Below, piece after piece: positions 55,652 to 64,000 of a DNA stretch of 64,000 nucleotides. The notes under the pieces are model-generated. The model was not told the DNA's origin. It ran no database searches and saw only the letters and a list, made by a program, of their open reading frames with translations. This DNA comes from Hirschia baltica ATCC 49814 (GTDB taxonomy: Bacteria; Pseudomonadota; Alphaproteobacteria; Caulobacterales; Hyphomonadaceae), in NCBI RefSeq assembly GCF_000023785.1, contig NC_012982.1, positions 2,046,001 to 2,110,000 on the forward strand, written 5' to 3'. Numbering within the stretch: the stretch's first letter is position 1; the number at the start of each line of letters is the position of its first letter. A program made the translations under genes and the position numbers.

Positions 55652-58504
55652 ATGACCGTTCAACTTACTTCAGGACAATCTCCCGCTAAATACATTGAAT
55701 CCGCGCGTGAAATTTTATCGCAATATTCGGCTGAAGTTGCCAAAGATCCCCAAACAAACTCAGTTCGTCGCCTAGCAATTGATTTGTTTCGTGAAATCGA
55801 AAACGGCGATCTGCAAGTTTCTGACATACACAAAGTGATCAATTCACTGGGCGGTAAAGTCCTCCAAGACAGATGTGATACTTTCCGTCAGCGTCACAGA
55901 CTTTTATCCCAAGAAAATCCAGAATCCGAACTTAGAGTGCTTTTGGAAGGTATCGCCCAAAAAGGTGAGCCCGCTTACCGTGCAGCAATGGAACGCGTCG
56001 CATCTGGCGTCGTGTTCACAGCTCACCCAACTTTTGCACTCAACCGGAATTTACGTCGGGCATTCGTCGAAGCTGCGATTTCAAAAGACGGCACATCATG
56101 TCGAGACGATTTAAGCAATATTGCAGCAGAAGGTCTCTACAAGGACGACAATATTTCGCTAATGATGGAACATGAAGACGTCCAATTAGCGCTACGCAAT
56201 GGTCAAACAGCACTCAATGAAATCTGGAGCCTTATCCTAGATGTCGCGAAAGAAAACTTCGCAGATACATGGAAGAGCATTCACCCATCATTGATCAATC
56301 TAGCTTCTTGGGTTGGGTATGACCTTGATGGACGCACAGACATTCACTGGGGCGCAACACTCCATTTGCGTTTATCTGAAAAAGCCGTTCAATTAGAACG
56401 ATTTGCTGCCAGCTTGAACGCTATTGAGTCTCCAACCAATGAGCTCAAAGAAATAGCTCAAAAGCTAGATGCAGCATCAGAACACGCAAGAAATGCTGCT
56501 ATCGCATTTGGTGGTGATCTAGATGATCCTGAAGTGCTCGTGAACGCTGCAAACACTCTAACACCTGATGCAGAAGCTAAGATTGTCTCGCTAAAGCCCA
56601 TCATTGCTCGCCTAAGAGAATTAGCGTTAGAAAGCGATGACAACACAGCAAAAGCACTCCTGATCGCAAGCTCGCAAATGGAAACGCTAGGATTGGGAAC
56701 TGCCCGCATTCACTTGCGTATCAACTCAGCGCAGATCCATTCAGTGCTTCAAAATGAACTACGCATTGCAACAGATGATGTAGAATATGGCCGCGCAGTT
56801 CTCGCGGAGCTGGCTAAACGCGCGCACAATGTGCCTGTGCAACATGTTAATTTTGCTGATCTTTTCCAAGAGCAAATGACAGCACGTCGCCAAATCATGT
56901 TGTGTGCTCAAATCCTGAAACACATAGATGCAGACACACCAATCCGTTTCTTGATCGCTGAAAGTGAAAACCCAGCGACCATCATGGGTGCCTTGTTTAT
57001 TGCGCGCCAATTTGGCGTCGCAGATCGTGTTGATCTTTCTCCTCTATTTGAAACACCAGATGCACTAGAACGCGGCGACCGTTTCGTTGAACGTTTGATC
57101 GAAGACCCGTCATTTATCTCTTATGTTCAAGAACGTGGACGGCTTTGTCTTCAATTTGGTTTCTCAGACTCAGGACGTTTCTCATCTCAACCAGCAGCAG
57201 ATATGGCAATTGAGCGTATTCACAACCTAGTGGGTGCAGCCATGTCTAAACATGATGATCTTGAAAATGTTGAATTACTTGTGTTCAACACACACGGTGA
57301 ATCAATGGGTCGTGGTGCATTCCCTGGTAAATTCAAAGATCGCTTTGATCACCTTCTTACACCATGGACGCGTGCGCAGTTCGCGCAGAAAAATCTACCA
57401 TTCATCCATGAATTCTCATTCCAAGGCGGCGATGGTTTCATGCACTTTGATGCATTGGAAACAGCTAAATCAACATTGTTAGAAGTGGCTATCCACACAC
57501 TATCAGAACCTGATGTAGACCTTGAAGATCCATTCTACAAACGCCGTGACATCAGCTGGGATTTTTATAGATCACTTCGTGAATGGCATGAAACTTTGTT
57601 TGAAAACAAAGACTACCCTGCTGCGCTGCTCGAATTTGGTCCCGGTCTCTTGTTTAAAAGTGGATCACGTAAATCACGCCGTCAAACAGGGGCATCTGCG
57701 GGTGAATTAGGGCTTCGCTCTCTACGGGCTATTCCGCAAAACGCTATCTTACAGCAATTGGCAATCCCACTAAATGTTGCTTGTGGATTTGGATCAGCAG
57801 CAGGCAATGAACCAGACCGGCTTGCTGAATTAATGCGCAACTCAAAACGCATGAAAGGCTTGATCCACATGGCGATTGAGGCACGTAATCTGACAAGTTT
57901 ACCTGCTTTCCGCTCTTATGGATGCCTATACGACCCGAGCCTATGGTTTGCGATTGCTAAGCGCAGCGACCGTGCCAATGCACAAGTTTACCGCCGTTTG
58001 GGTTATCTGTTCTCTGACCTTGAAACCCATTCCTCAATCACAAAACTTGCCAACTCTATCACTGTAGATCTTGCACGTTTTGACCGTATCTTAGAAGAAG
58101 TAGAAGGTGAAAGCGTCACAGCGGACCGCTATAAATCACGCTTGGATATGCACGTTCTCCACGCTTTACGCCAAGCATTGATGATGCGCGCATTTTCACT
58201 TTCTGCACGCCTTCCAGAGTTTTCACGCCGCCATGGTTCATCCATTAGCGCCGAAGGATTACTCAAACAAATCACGCAGTTGCAAATACCTGATACAGTC
58301 GCAATGGTTCGCGGCGTCTTCCCTGCTGAAGACAGACGCAATCCAAAATTTGATGAGCTTTTGGAAACATCAGATATCGAAGCCACTGACGATCAAGGAT
58401 ATTCAGAAATTCACACAGGTCTATTAGAACCTCTGGAAGAAATTGACCGTGCGATGAAAGAAGCAACAGTTGCTGTGTGTAGTTTATATTCAGCTTATGG
58501 ATAA
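55652..58504 (+). CDS. Divergent phosphoenolpyruvate carboxylase family protein
   Basis: 950 residues from the ATG at 55652 (AAGGAG upstream; a GTG at 55625 is rejected). PEPC makes oxaloacetate from PEP and bicarbonate. By hand comparison, the catalytic His is kept in VFTAHPTF, though the usual residue after Pro-Thr is Gln or Glu. The acidic metal ligand is kept in PLFETPDALERG, the Asp in GFSDS, His and one Arg in NTHGESMGRGA, and SLRAIP after the GSRKSRRQTG basic stretch. Changed positions: the catalytic Lys in the GYSDSAKDAG motif reads Arg, and the first Arg of HGRGG reads Glu. It may be active, altered or a non-carboxylating paralog. Confidence 0.78.
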   Translation: MTVQLTSGQSPAKYIESAREILSQYSAEVAKDPQTNSVRRLAIDLFREIENGDLQVSDIHKVINSLGGKVLQDRCDTFRQRHRLLSQENPESELRVLLEGIAQKGEPAYRAAMERVASGVVFTAHPTFALNRNLRRAFVEAAISKDGTSCRDDLSNIAAEGLYKDDNISLMMEHEDVQLALRNGQTALNEIWSLILDVAKENFADTWKSIHPSLINLASWVGYDLDGRTDIHWGATLHLRLSEKAVQLERFAASLNAIESPTNELKEIAQKLDAASEHARNAAIAFGGDLDDPEVLVNAANTLTPDAEAKIVSLKPIIARLRELALESDDNTAKALLIASSQMETLGLGTARIHLRINSAQIHSVLQNELRIATDDVEYGRAVLAELAKRAHNVPVQHVNFADLFQEQMTARRQIMLCAQILKHIDADTPIRFLIAESENPATIMGALFIARQFGVADRVDLSPLFETPDALERGDRFVERLIEDPSFISYVQERGRLCLQFGFSDSGRFSSQPAADMAIERIHNLVGAAMSKHDDLENVELLVFNTHGESMGRGAFPGKFKDRFDHLLTPWTRAQFAQKNLPFIHEFSFQGGDGFMHFDALETAKSTLLEVAIHTLSEPDVDLEDPFYKRRDISWDFYRSLREWHETLFENKDYPAALLEFGPGLLFKSGSRKSRRQTGASAGELGLRSLRAIPQNAILQQLAIPLNVACGFGSAAGNEPDRLAELMRNSKRMKGLIHMAIEARNLTSLPAFRSYGCLYDPSLWFAIAKRSDRANAQVYRRLGYLFSDLETHSSITKLANSITVDLARFDRILEEVEGESVTADRYKSRLDMHVLHALRQALMMRAFSLSARLPEFSRRHGSSISAEGLLKQITQLQIPDTVAMVRGVFPAEDRRNPKFDELLETSDIEATDDQGYSEIHTGLLEPLEEIDRAMKEATVAVCSLYSAYG

Positions 58505-58533
58505 ACAGCCAACCTAAATGGTTTCACCCAAAG

Positions 58534-58564
58534 AAAAGGCCAGCATTTCTGCTGGCCTTTTTTT
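58534..58564. terminator. Bidirectional terminator between the PEPC-like gene and der
   Basis: Perfect 12-bp stem AAAAGGCCAGCA / TGCTGGCCTTTT with a TTTC loop. Its T run reaches the der stop codon, so both convergent genes use it. Confidence 0.92.
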
Positions 58565-60014
58565 ATTTCTTGTACGACGTACGCTCTGCTTTGGTTTTGC
58601 GTCGGCCATCCGCTTTATCAGCATATGGATTTGCACCTTGGCGAATGATCAACCTGATCGGAACACCCGGTAAATCAAATGCTTCACGCAACCCATTCAC
58701 AAGATAACGTTTATAGCTTTCTGGCATTTGATCACCACGTGATGCCATCATAATGAAAGTTGGCGGACGCGTTTTCATCTGAGCCATGTAACGCGGCTTA
58801 ATGCGCTGACCACCCGGTGCAGGTGGCGGATGTTTCTGAATTGTATGTTGCATCCAATTATTCAAATCACGTGTTTTGATACGTGCTGACCAATCTTCAA
58901 ACACTTTCGCGGCGGCAACCATCATCTTATCAAGGTTTCGGCCAGTTTCACCAGAAACCGTCAATAGAGGAGCACCTTTGGCTTGAGGCAATAAACGGCG
59001 AGCCTTGTCTTCTAATTCTTTACGAAGCTCACCGCCATTTTCAACAAGATCCCATTTCGTACAGACGAAAACAACACCGCGACCTTCGCGCAAAACAAGG
59101 TCAGCTATCTGCAAATCTTGCTTTTCGAATGCATCGCGCGAATCCATAACAATCGCGACAACGTCTGCATATTTGATCGAGTGAATGGTTTCACCCGTCG
59201 ACATTTTTTCCAAACGTTCTTGAACTTTTGCCTTTTTACGAAGACCAGCCGTGTCCACGAGACGCATCTCACGACCTTCATATTCCCAAGCAACTGTCAC
59301 ACTATCACGTGTGATACCTGCCTCTGGGCCCGTTAGAAGACGATCAGATTGAAGCAATGAATTGAGCAATGTTGATTTACCAGCATTTGGACGCCCAACC
59401 ACAGTAAATTTCATCGGGCGTTCGGGCGGCGCTTCAATTTCTTCTGCTTCTGGATCAAATTCTACAAAATCATCATCCCAAGCACGCTCTTCTTCTTGCT
59501 CAGCTTCTGGACTCGTCAATTCTGGAGCAGCTTCAAGTAGAGCTTGGTAGAGATCACTCATACCTTCGCCATGTTCAGCAGATAGAGCGACAGGCTCATT
59601 GAAACCAAGGCTAAAGGCTTCCGTCAGGCCGACATCGCCCTGTCGTCCTTCACATTTATTCGCGACGAGTATTGTTGGTTTATCAGCTTGTCTTAGTAAT
59701 TTAGAAAACACACGGTCAATCGGTGTAACACCTACGCGCGCATCTATGACATACAAAGAAACATCTGCTTCCGCTATCGCCATTTCAGTCTGGCGACGCA
59801 TGCGCGCTTCAAGAGATGCATCATTCACATCATCAAAACCAGCCGTATCAATAAGATCCAACTCAAGGTCACCCAAACGGCCACGCGCCTCTTTTCGATC
59901 GCGTGTTACACCGGGTTGGTCATCCACCAGCGCAATTTTCTTTCCGACAAGTCGGTTGAATAAAGTCGATTTCCCAACGTTAGGGCGTCCGACGATGGCC
60001 ACCTTCAACGCCAT
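58563..60014 (-). CDS. der: Ribosome-associated GTPase Der (EngA)
   Basis: 483 residues with two GTPase domains in tandem: GRPNVGKSTLFNRLVGKK with DTAGFDD and NKCEG, then GRPNAGKSTLLNSLLQS with DTAGLRKKAK and TKWD. The C-terminal KH-like domain ends in a Lys/Arg tail. Der is needed for 50S assembly. An acidic linker (EQEEERAWDDDFVEFDPEAE) joins the domains. Confidence 0.97.
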   Translation of the reverse strand: MALKVAIVGRPNVGKSTLFNRLVGKKIALVDDQPGVTRDRKEARGRLGDLELDLIDTAGFDDVNDASLEARMRRQTEMAIAEADVSLYVIDARVGVTPIDRVFSKLLRQADKPTILVANKCEGRQGDVGLTEAFSLGFNEPVALSAEHGEGMSDLYQALLEAAPELTSPEAEQEEERAWDDDFVEFDPEAEEIEAPPERPMKFTVVGRPNAGKSTLLNSLLQSDRLLTGPEAGITRDSVTVAWEYEGREMRLVDTAGLRKKAKVQERLEKMSTGETIHSIKYADVVAIVMDSRDAFEKQDLQIADLVLREGRGVVFVCTKWDLVENGGELRKELEDKARRLLPQAKGAPLLTVSGETGRNLDKMMVAAAKVFEDWSARIKTRDLNNWMQHTIQKHPPPAPGGQRIKPRYMAQMKTRPPTFIMMASRGDQMPESYKRYLVNGLREAFDLPGVPIRLIIRQGANPYADKADGRRKTKAERTSYKK

Positions 60015-60053
60015 GGTTCAGTCCTTCGTAATTAAAAGATGTAGACCTTCAAT

Positions 60054-61376
60054 TTAACGAATAGCGATCAAATCGCCCTTATCCGAGAGAAGGTAGACAT
60101 GCTCATGAGCCACAATTGGTTCAATGTAAACAGCATCTCCAACTTTCAGTTCGTTTACAACTTCACCCGTTTGCGGATCAATTGCTAAAACTTTCCCTTG
60201 AGATGATGCGACAATGATACGGTCTGAAGCAATGACTGGGCCAGCCCAAACAATACGATTCTTACGCTTTTTCTCTTTTTTGAACTGCTGTAATTGCTTT
60301 ACCCAGACAACACCGCCAGTGTTTTTATCAAAACACGCTAATTGCCCATCAACACTGATTGCAAACACAAACTGCCCTGAAAGGGCTGGTGAGTGTATGG
60401 AACCAAAAGGCTTTTCCCATAGTCGTGTTCCGCTCACGGCATCAATTGAAACAAGAACACCAGACTGGCTTGCAGCAAAGACTGCACCTGAATCAATAAC
60501 AGGGTTTCCAGCAATATCATTGATCGCTGAAATCGGGGTAAATCGCCCACCGCGCGTCAAACTATCAGACCAAAGACGACGCCCATTGCTTGGAACATAC
60601 GCGATAACTTCTCCTGAAGAGAATGGCGCAGCCAAAAGATCACCCGATATAGCAGGACTTGGAGAAGACAGAACACGTGCACTTTCTGCAATCGCTTGAT
60701 CCGACCATTCAATACTACCATCACTCAAACTAAGAACGTAAATCTCATTGTTTGAGGATGTGATATAGGCGTAATCGCCTTCTATCGTTGGAGATCCAGT
60801 GATTGGTGCTTGTGTCTCACGTTTCCAAAGCTCCGCACCGGAATTTATATCGAGCGCGACAACATATCCATAACCAGATGTTACGATAATTCTGTCGCCA
60901 GCAACAGCTAATCCACCACCTACAGCTAGCTTGTCTCGTTTGCGTGGTGGCTCCAGCTTAACGCTCCATACAGCTGATCCTGATTTACTGACTGCTCGAA
61001 CAGTTTGCTCACTATCAATAATGAAAAGACCATCTTGGTTAGCAACAGGAGGTGCAATTAATCTTCGCGTACGAGAAGAGCCGCTTCCGACTTTTTTCTT
61101 CCATGCGATTTTAAACTCATCGCCGCCGACACGGTTACCTGGATTTTTTTGTGCATTTCCGCCCGACTGGGTCCATGGCAAGCCTTGAGCAGCAGCTGGC
61201 AGATAAACTGACATTGTCGCATAAGCAACATCAGGTGACAGATCAGCATCAGCCGCAATCAAAGGCACACGTTGTGCACGCTCTGCAGCATCTGCTTCTC
61301 TTTTTTTAGCAGACTGACAACCAGCAAGAGCTACACAAAGGACAATGCCCAAAGCTATCTTTTTAAAGTGTCTCAT
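60054..61376 (-). CDS. bamB: Outer membrane assembly lipoprotein BamB-like
   Basis: 440 residues. Lipobox LAGC follows the signal helix (FKKIALGIVLCVALAGC). The body is PQQ-type beta-propeller repeats (GYVVALDINSGAELWKRE, SIDAVSGTRLWEKPFGSIH, AIDPQTGEVVNELKVGDAVY). BamB helps the BAM complex insert outer membrane proteins. Its ATG overlaps the YfgM-like stop (ATGA), and der follows, the usual order. Confidence 0.93.
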   Translation of the reverse strand: MRHFKKIALGIVLCVALAGCQSAKKREADAAERAQRVPLIAADADLSPDVAYATMSVYLPAAAQGLPWTQSGGNAQKNPGNRVGGDEFKIAWKKKVGSGSSRTRRLIAPPVANQDGLFIIDSEQTVRAVSKSGSAVWSVKLEPPRKRDKLAVGGGLAVAGDRIIVTSGYGYVVALDINSGAELWKRETQAPITGSPTIEGDYAYITSSNNEIYVLSLSDGSIEWSDQAIAESARVLSSPSPAISGDLLAAPFSSGEVIAYVPSNGRRLWSDSLTRGGRFTPISAINDIAGNPVIDSGAVFAASQSGVLVSIDAVSGTRLWEKPFGSIHSPALSGQFVFAISVDGQLACFDKNTGGVVWVKQLQQFKKEKKRKNRIVWAGPVIASDRIIVASSQGKVLAIDPQTGEVVNELKVGDAVYIEPIVAHEHVYLLSDKGDLIAIR

Positions 61377-62095
61377 GCAGGGTCCTCTGAATTACTAGAC
61401 GCGTCTTCTACTGGTGTTGCTTCAACCGGCGCGGCTTCTTCCACCGTATTAGTTTCAGTAAGTGCTGGAATTACGGCAAGCGCATCATTTGCACGATTAA
61501 GAACGCCTTCAGGCGCATTCAGTCTTAAAGTCAGAGCTTGATATTCAGAGCGCGCACGCTCCATATCGCCTTCTTCAAACGCTTTTGCACCGATTAATTC
61601 GTGTGCAAGCGCTCCAAAACTATCTTCATTACCAACAAGATCACCCAAAGCTGCTTCAACTTCAGCCAATGACTGTGTGTCTGCCAGCAAATACGCAGCT
61701 TTCAATTTTGCCAGATCCGCCAACGGACCTTCACCTTGCGCCGATATTTCCAATGCTTTTGCAGCAGCTAATGTATCGCCTGCCATTTCCAGCTCAGCTT
61801 GCGCTAAATATTGTGCGGCTAGATCAGCAAATCCACTATCTTTATCCAATAATGCCCCAAAACGGCTACGTGTATTTTCAACGTCTTGAATTTCGAGTGA
61901 TTTAAGCCCTAACTCAAAAGTGCGTCCATTGGCTTCAATTTCTTTGGTTGCTTGTTCATCAAAATAAGAATTTGCAGCCACCATTGCAACAATCGCGATT
62001 GAACCACCCAAAGCAAAAGGCCAAGCTTTATTCCAAAACCTGTTTAGTTTATCAGCTTTTACGTTCTCTTCTACTTCGTCAAAAATGTCGCTCAC
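61373..62095 (-). CDS. YfgM-like membrane-anchored TPR protein
   Basis: 240 residues from a GTG start with AGGAAGG eight bases upstream. One membrane helix (AWPFALGGSIAIVAMVAA) follows a short cytoplasmic part. TPR-like helical pairs and an acidic, Thr/Pro-rich tail come next. Family members act as periplasmic chaperone partners and lie upstream of bamB. The stop overlaps the bamB ATG. Confidence 0.88.
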   Translation of the reverse strand: MSDIFDEVEENVKADKLNRFWNKAWPFALGGSIAIVAMVAANSYFDEQATKEIEANGRTFELGLKSLEIQDVENTRSRFGALLDKDSGFADLAAQYLAQAELEMAGDTLAAAKALEISAQGEGPLADLAKLKAAYLLADTQSLAEVEAALGDLVGNEDSFGALAHELIGAKAFEEGDMERARSEYQALTLRLNAPEGVLNRANDALAVIPALTETNTVEEAAPVEATPVEDASSNSEDPA

Positions 62096-62195
62096 GAGTC
62101 GACCTTCCTAAATTCAATCCACATACCAGATAGACTGGCAAATCATAATTTCGAGGCGGACACTAGCCCTACCACAATATCACCGCAATAAATGT

Positions 62196-63029
62196 TTACT
62201 TGGTTTTTCCATTAGTAGACAAAGAATATGTCTCTTCTTTGCTCGGAAAGCGCCGCGCGCGTACATCTGCAGCATAAGCTTCAACAGCGCGCCCTATCTC
62301 TCCGCGTACATCTCCATAGCGACGAACGAATTTTGGCACCCAGTCAAACATGCCAATCATGTCATGTGTCACCAATACCTGACCATCACAATTTGCCGAT
62401 GCGCCAATACCAATTGTGGGGCAAGATACTGTTTTTGTAATCTCATCTGCCAAGTCTTCAGCAACACCTTCAACGACCATGGCAAAACAGCCTGCCTCAT
62501 CAGCAGCTTTCGCTTCAGCCATCACACGTTTGCGTTCAGCGTTAGAGCGTCCCTTTGCACGAAACCCACCATCCACATTCACGGCTTGCGGCCGCAAACC
62601 CACATGCGCCATCACAGGAATGCCGCGCTCTACCATATGCGAGACAGCATCAGCAGCATATTCACCGCTTTCAATCTTGATAGCCTGACATCCCGTTTCC
62701 TTCATAATGCGCGCTGCATTTAAAAAAGCCACATCAGGATTTGTTTCATAGGAACCAAAAGGCATGTCCACTACGACCATTGCCTGAGAAGCACCTCGCA
62801 TGACGGCTTGCCCATGCATGATCATCATTTCCAGCGACACGCCGACAGTCGAATCTAGACCATGCACAACCATGCCGACGCTATCGCCAACCAAAATGAG
62901 ATCACAAAATGGATCCATCATTTTCGCCATGGGTGCGTCATACGCCGTTAAACAAACAATTGGTGTCTCACCTTTTGCTTTGGCAATATCACGAACGGTT
63001 TTACGACGTATCTGGTTCTGAGCCGACAT
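62196..63029 (-). CDS. panB: 3-methyl-2-oxobutanoate hydroxymethyltransferase
   Basis: 277 residues from the ATG at 63029 (MSAQNQIRRKTVRDIAKAKG); a longer frame from 63074 has no family support. First step of pantothenate synthesis. ITAYDAPMAKM-like start (VCLTAYDAPMAKMMD), LILVGDSVGMVVHGLDST, metal-site and GTGIGASANCDGQVLV-like text (IGIGASANCDGQVLVTHD) are present. Heads the minus-strand genes toward bamB-der, about 100 bases before the YfgM-like gene. Confidence 0.97.
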   Translation of the reverse strand: MSAQNQIRRKTVRDIAKAKGETPIVCLTAYDAPMAKMMDPFCDLILVGDSVGMVVHGLDSTVGVSLEMMIMHGQAVMRGASQAMVVVDMPFGSYETNPDVAFLNAARIMKETGCQAIKIESGEYAADAVSHMVERGIPVMAHVGLRPQAVNVDGGFRAKGRSNAERKRVMAEAKAADEAGCFAMVVEGVAEDLADEITKTVSCPTIGIGASANCDGQVLVTHDMIGMFDWVPKFVRRYGDVRGEIGRAVEAYAADVRARRFPSKEETYSLSTNGKTK

Positions 63030-63125
63030 TTTTTGCACTCCATCACAAATATGAGCGTACTGATAACAGGACACTCATCATTTTGCACAGCTCTTTTCGA
63101 ACTTTATTGCGTTTCTAATTCTGGC

Positions 63126-63707
63126 TTAAAGCAATACCGGCCTACCGATCAACATGTCATGCAGTATAAATACTGTTGCTAAATACAGAGCCACACCAAC
63201 AACAACACTTATGATATCGCCTTTAATTGACACTTCGGCGCGACGAAGTCCTTCATCTTTGCGGATCTTAGCCATTGTCCGTGACAGACTTCCCCAAAAC
63301 AAAAACCCACCAAATAGTGCGATTGAGGGCCAGTCGCCATTGTAAATCATATGAACTGCCGCCCATAATTTAACGCCATTAATCATAGGGTGTTTGGTGT
63401 ATTTTTTGATATATCCTGCTGGGGCGTCAGCCGCGACAAGCAGAATAAAAGAAAAAGGCATCACCGCAATAATAATATGACGGGTCCATTCCGGTGCAAT
63501 CCACACCGGTTGATTCCACATCGGATCAACACGCGCCAAGCCATATCCATAAATCAACAAACCAAGCCCAATGGCCGAAATAAGCGAGAACACTGCTTTA
63601 TATTTTATGCCATATTTTTGAGAAATATTACCCGGTTTTCTGGAACGAACGGACGCAAAAATATGCGTACCAATAAACAACGCTAATCCTGCAAGTAAAA
63701 CATACAT
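63126..63707 (-). CDS. NnrU-family membrane protein
   Basis: 193 residues with about five membrane helices. LAGLALFIGTHIFASVRSRK, TKHPMINGVKLWAAVHMIYNGD and FGGFLFWGSLSRTMAKIRKDEG are the NnrU pattern. Despite the name, many members occur without denitrification genes and may relate to an isomerase (ZIPCO/15-cis-zeta-carotene) family. No denitrification genes are nearby, so the function is open. Confidence 0.85.
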   Translation of the reverse strand: MYVLLAGLALFIGTHIFASVRSRKPGNISQKYGIKYKAVFSLISAIGLGLLIYGYGLARVDPMWNQPVWIAPEWTRHIIIAVMPFSFILLVAADAPAGYIKKYTKHPMINGVKLWAAVHMIYNGDWPSIALFGGFLFWGSLSRTMAKIRKDEGLRRAEVSIKGDIISVVVGVALYLATVFILHDMLIGRPVLL

Positions 63708-63741
63708 AACCCATATCCATCTGATTTTATGATTAAGCCTA

Positions 63742-64000
63742 TTAAAGCAGTCCAGTTTTCTGACTTAAGTTTTGCGACACACGTGTGAGCAATTGTAATA
63801 ATTGCTGCTTTTCTGTGTCACTAAAGCCTGATGTCGCAGACATTTCCTGCTCACTGTGAGCAGACAATACTTGTGTCATCTCATATGCCTTAGGCGCGCA
63901 TTTTACGCGCACAATTCTCGCGTCATTTTGATCTCTCACCCGCTCTACGATTTTGTTTTTCTCCAGTGACTTTAACGTAACCGACACAGCTGACGCATCT
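63742..64000 (-). CDS. MarR-family transcriptional regulator, C-terminal part cut by window edge
   Basis: The frame runs off the right edge with 85 codons visible to the TAA at 63742. DASAVSVTLKSLEKNKIVER is the end of the recognition helix. RDQNDARIVRVKCAPKAYEM is the wing and start of the dimerisation helix of MarR proteins. The target is unknown; the adjacent NnrU gene, 34 bases downstream, may be cotranscribed. Confidence 0.82.
   Translation of the reverse strand, partial: DASAVSVTLKSLEKNKIVERVRDQNDARIVRVKCAPKAYEMTQVLSAHSEQEMSATSGFSDTEKQQLLQLLTRVSQNLSQKTGLL

Overview
The window looks like chromosomal core DNA of an alphaproteobacterium. The support is an NDUFA12-type complex I subunit, an HdaA-type DnaA inactivator, the accB-accC-aat / DUF2155 / mlaD / NDUFA12 block, a thiS-thiG pair, lptF-lptG-lptD-surA-pdxA-rsmA, and fabD-fabG-acpP-fabF-mltG-yicC-gmk. 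Moderate GC (roughly mid-40s percent by eye) and the gene set fit the Hyphomonadaceae / Maricaulales area, perhaps Hirschia-like; that placement is inference. There are no rRNA or tRNA genes, CRISPR arrays, transposases or integrases.

Layout. 0-13 kb: M48 peptidase C-terminus, DsbA-like lipoprotein, thiSG (minus), aroQ-accB-accC-aat (plus), then DUF2155, mlaD and NDUFA12 (minus). These are followed by a long NrdJ-derived protein without a recognisable RNR active site, a pentapeptide-repeat protein, aspS and rnd. 13-19 kb (minus): DUF2066-hdaA-ppk1-ppx-DUF7079-like, an apparent operon joining DnaA inactivation to polyphosphate turnover. 19.5-21.6 kb: purM-purN and a small membrane protein.

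21.6-28.7 kb is the accessory part. A sulfide/persulfide module (persulfide dioxygenase-like hydrolase diverging from a 37-codon ORF, rhodanese and TauE/SafE) surrounds a perfect 16-bp palindrome. On both sides of tauE lies a single-gene insertion. A serine-hydrolase lipoprotein is bracketed by direct repeats containing the 3' end of the persulfide dioxygenase gene. An alpha/beta-hydrolase lipoprotein is bracketed by direct repeats containing the 3' end of ndk. In both, the cargo faces the intact target gene and a displaced 3' stub marks the far edge. This repeated architecture is the most unusual thing in the window.

28.2-45 kb: ndk, holC, pepA (minus); lptF-lptG-lptD-surA-pdxA-rsmA (plus), the LPS transport and outer membrane biogenesis operon; then the fatty-acid and cell-wall operon fabD to gmk (minus). 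45-55.4 kb (plus): rpsF-rpsR-rplI, dnaB, alr, mlaE-mlaF, radA, cvpA, purF and an SDR. 55.6-64 kb: a divergent PEP-carboxylase-family protein (plus), then der, bamB, a YfgM-like protein, panB, NnrU and a MarR regulator cut by the window edge (all minus).

Other points of note: a 286-bp tail-to-tail antisense coding overlap between aat and the DUF2155 gene, in which both extra tails are low-complexity; a 49-residue insertion in the PurF glutaminase domain; and altered active-site positions in the PEPC-like protein.
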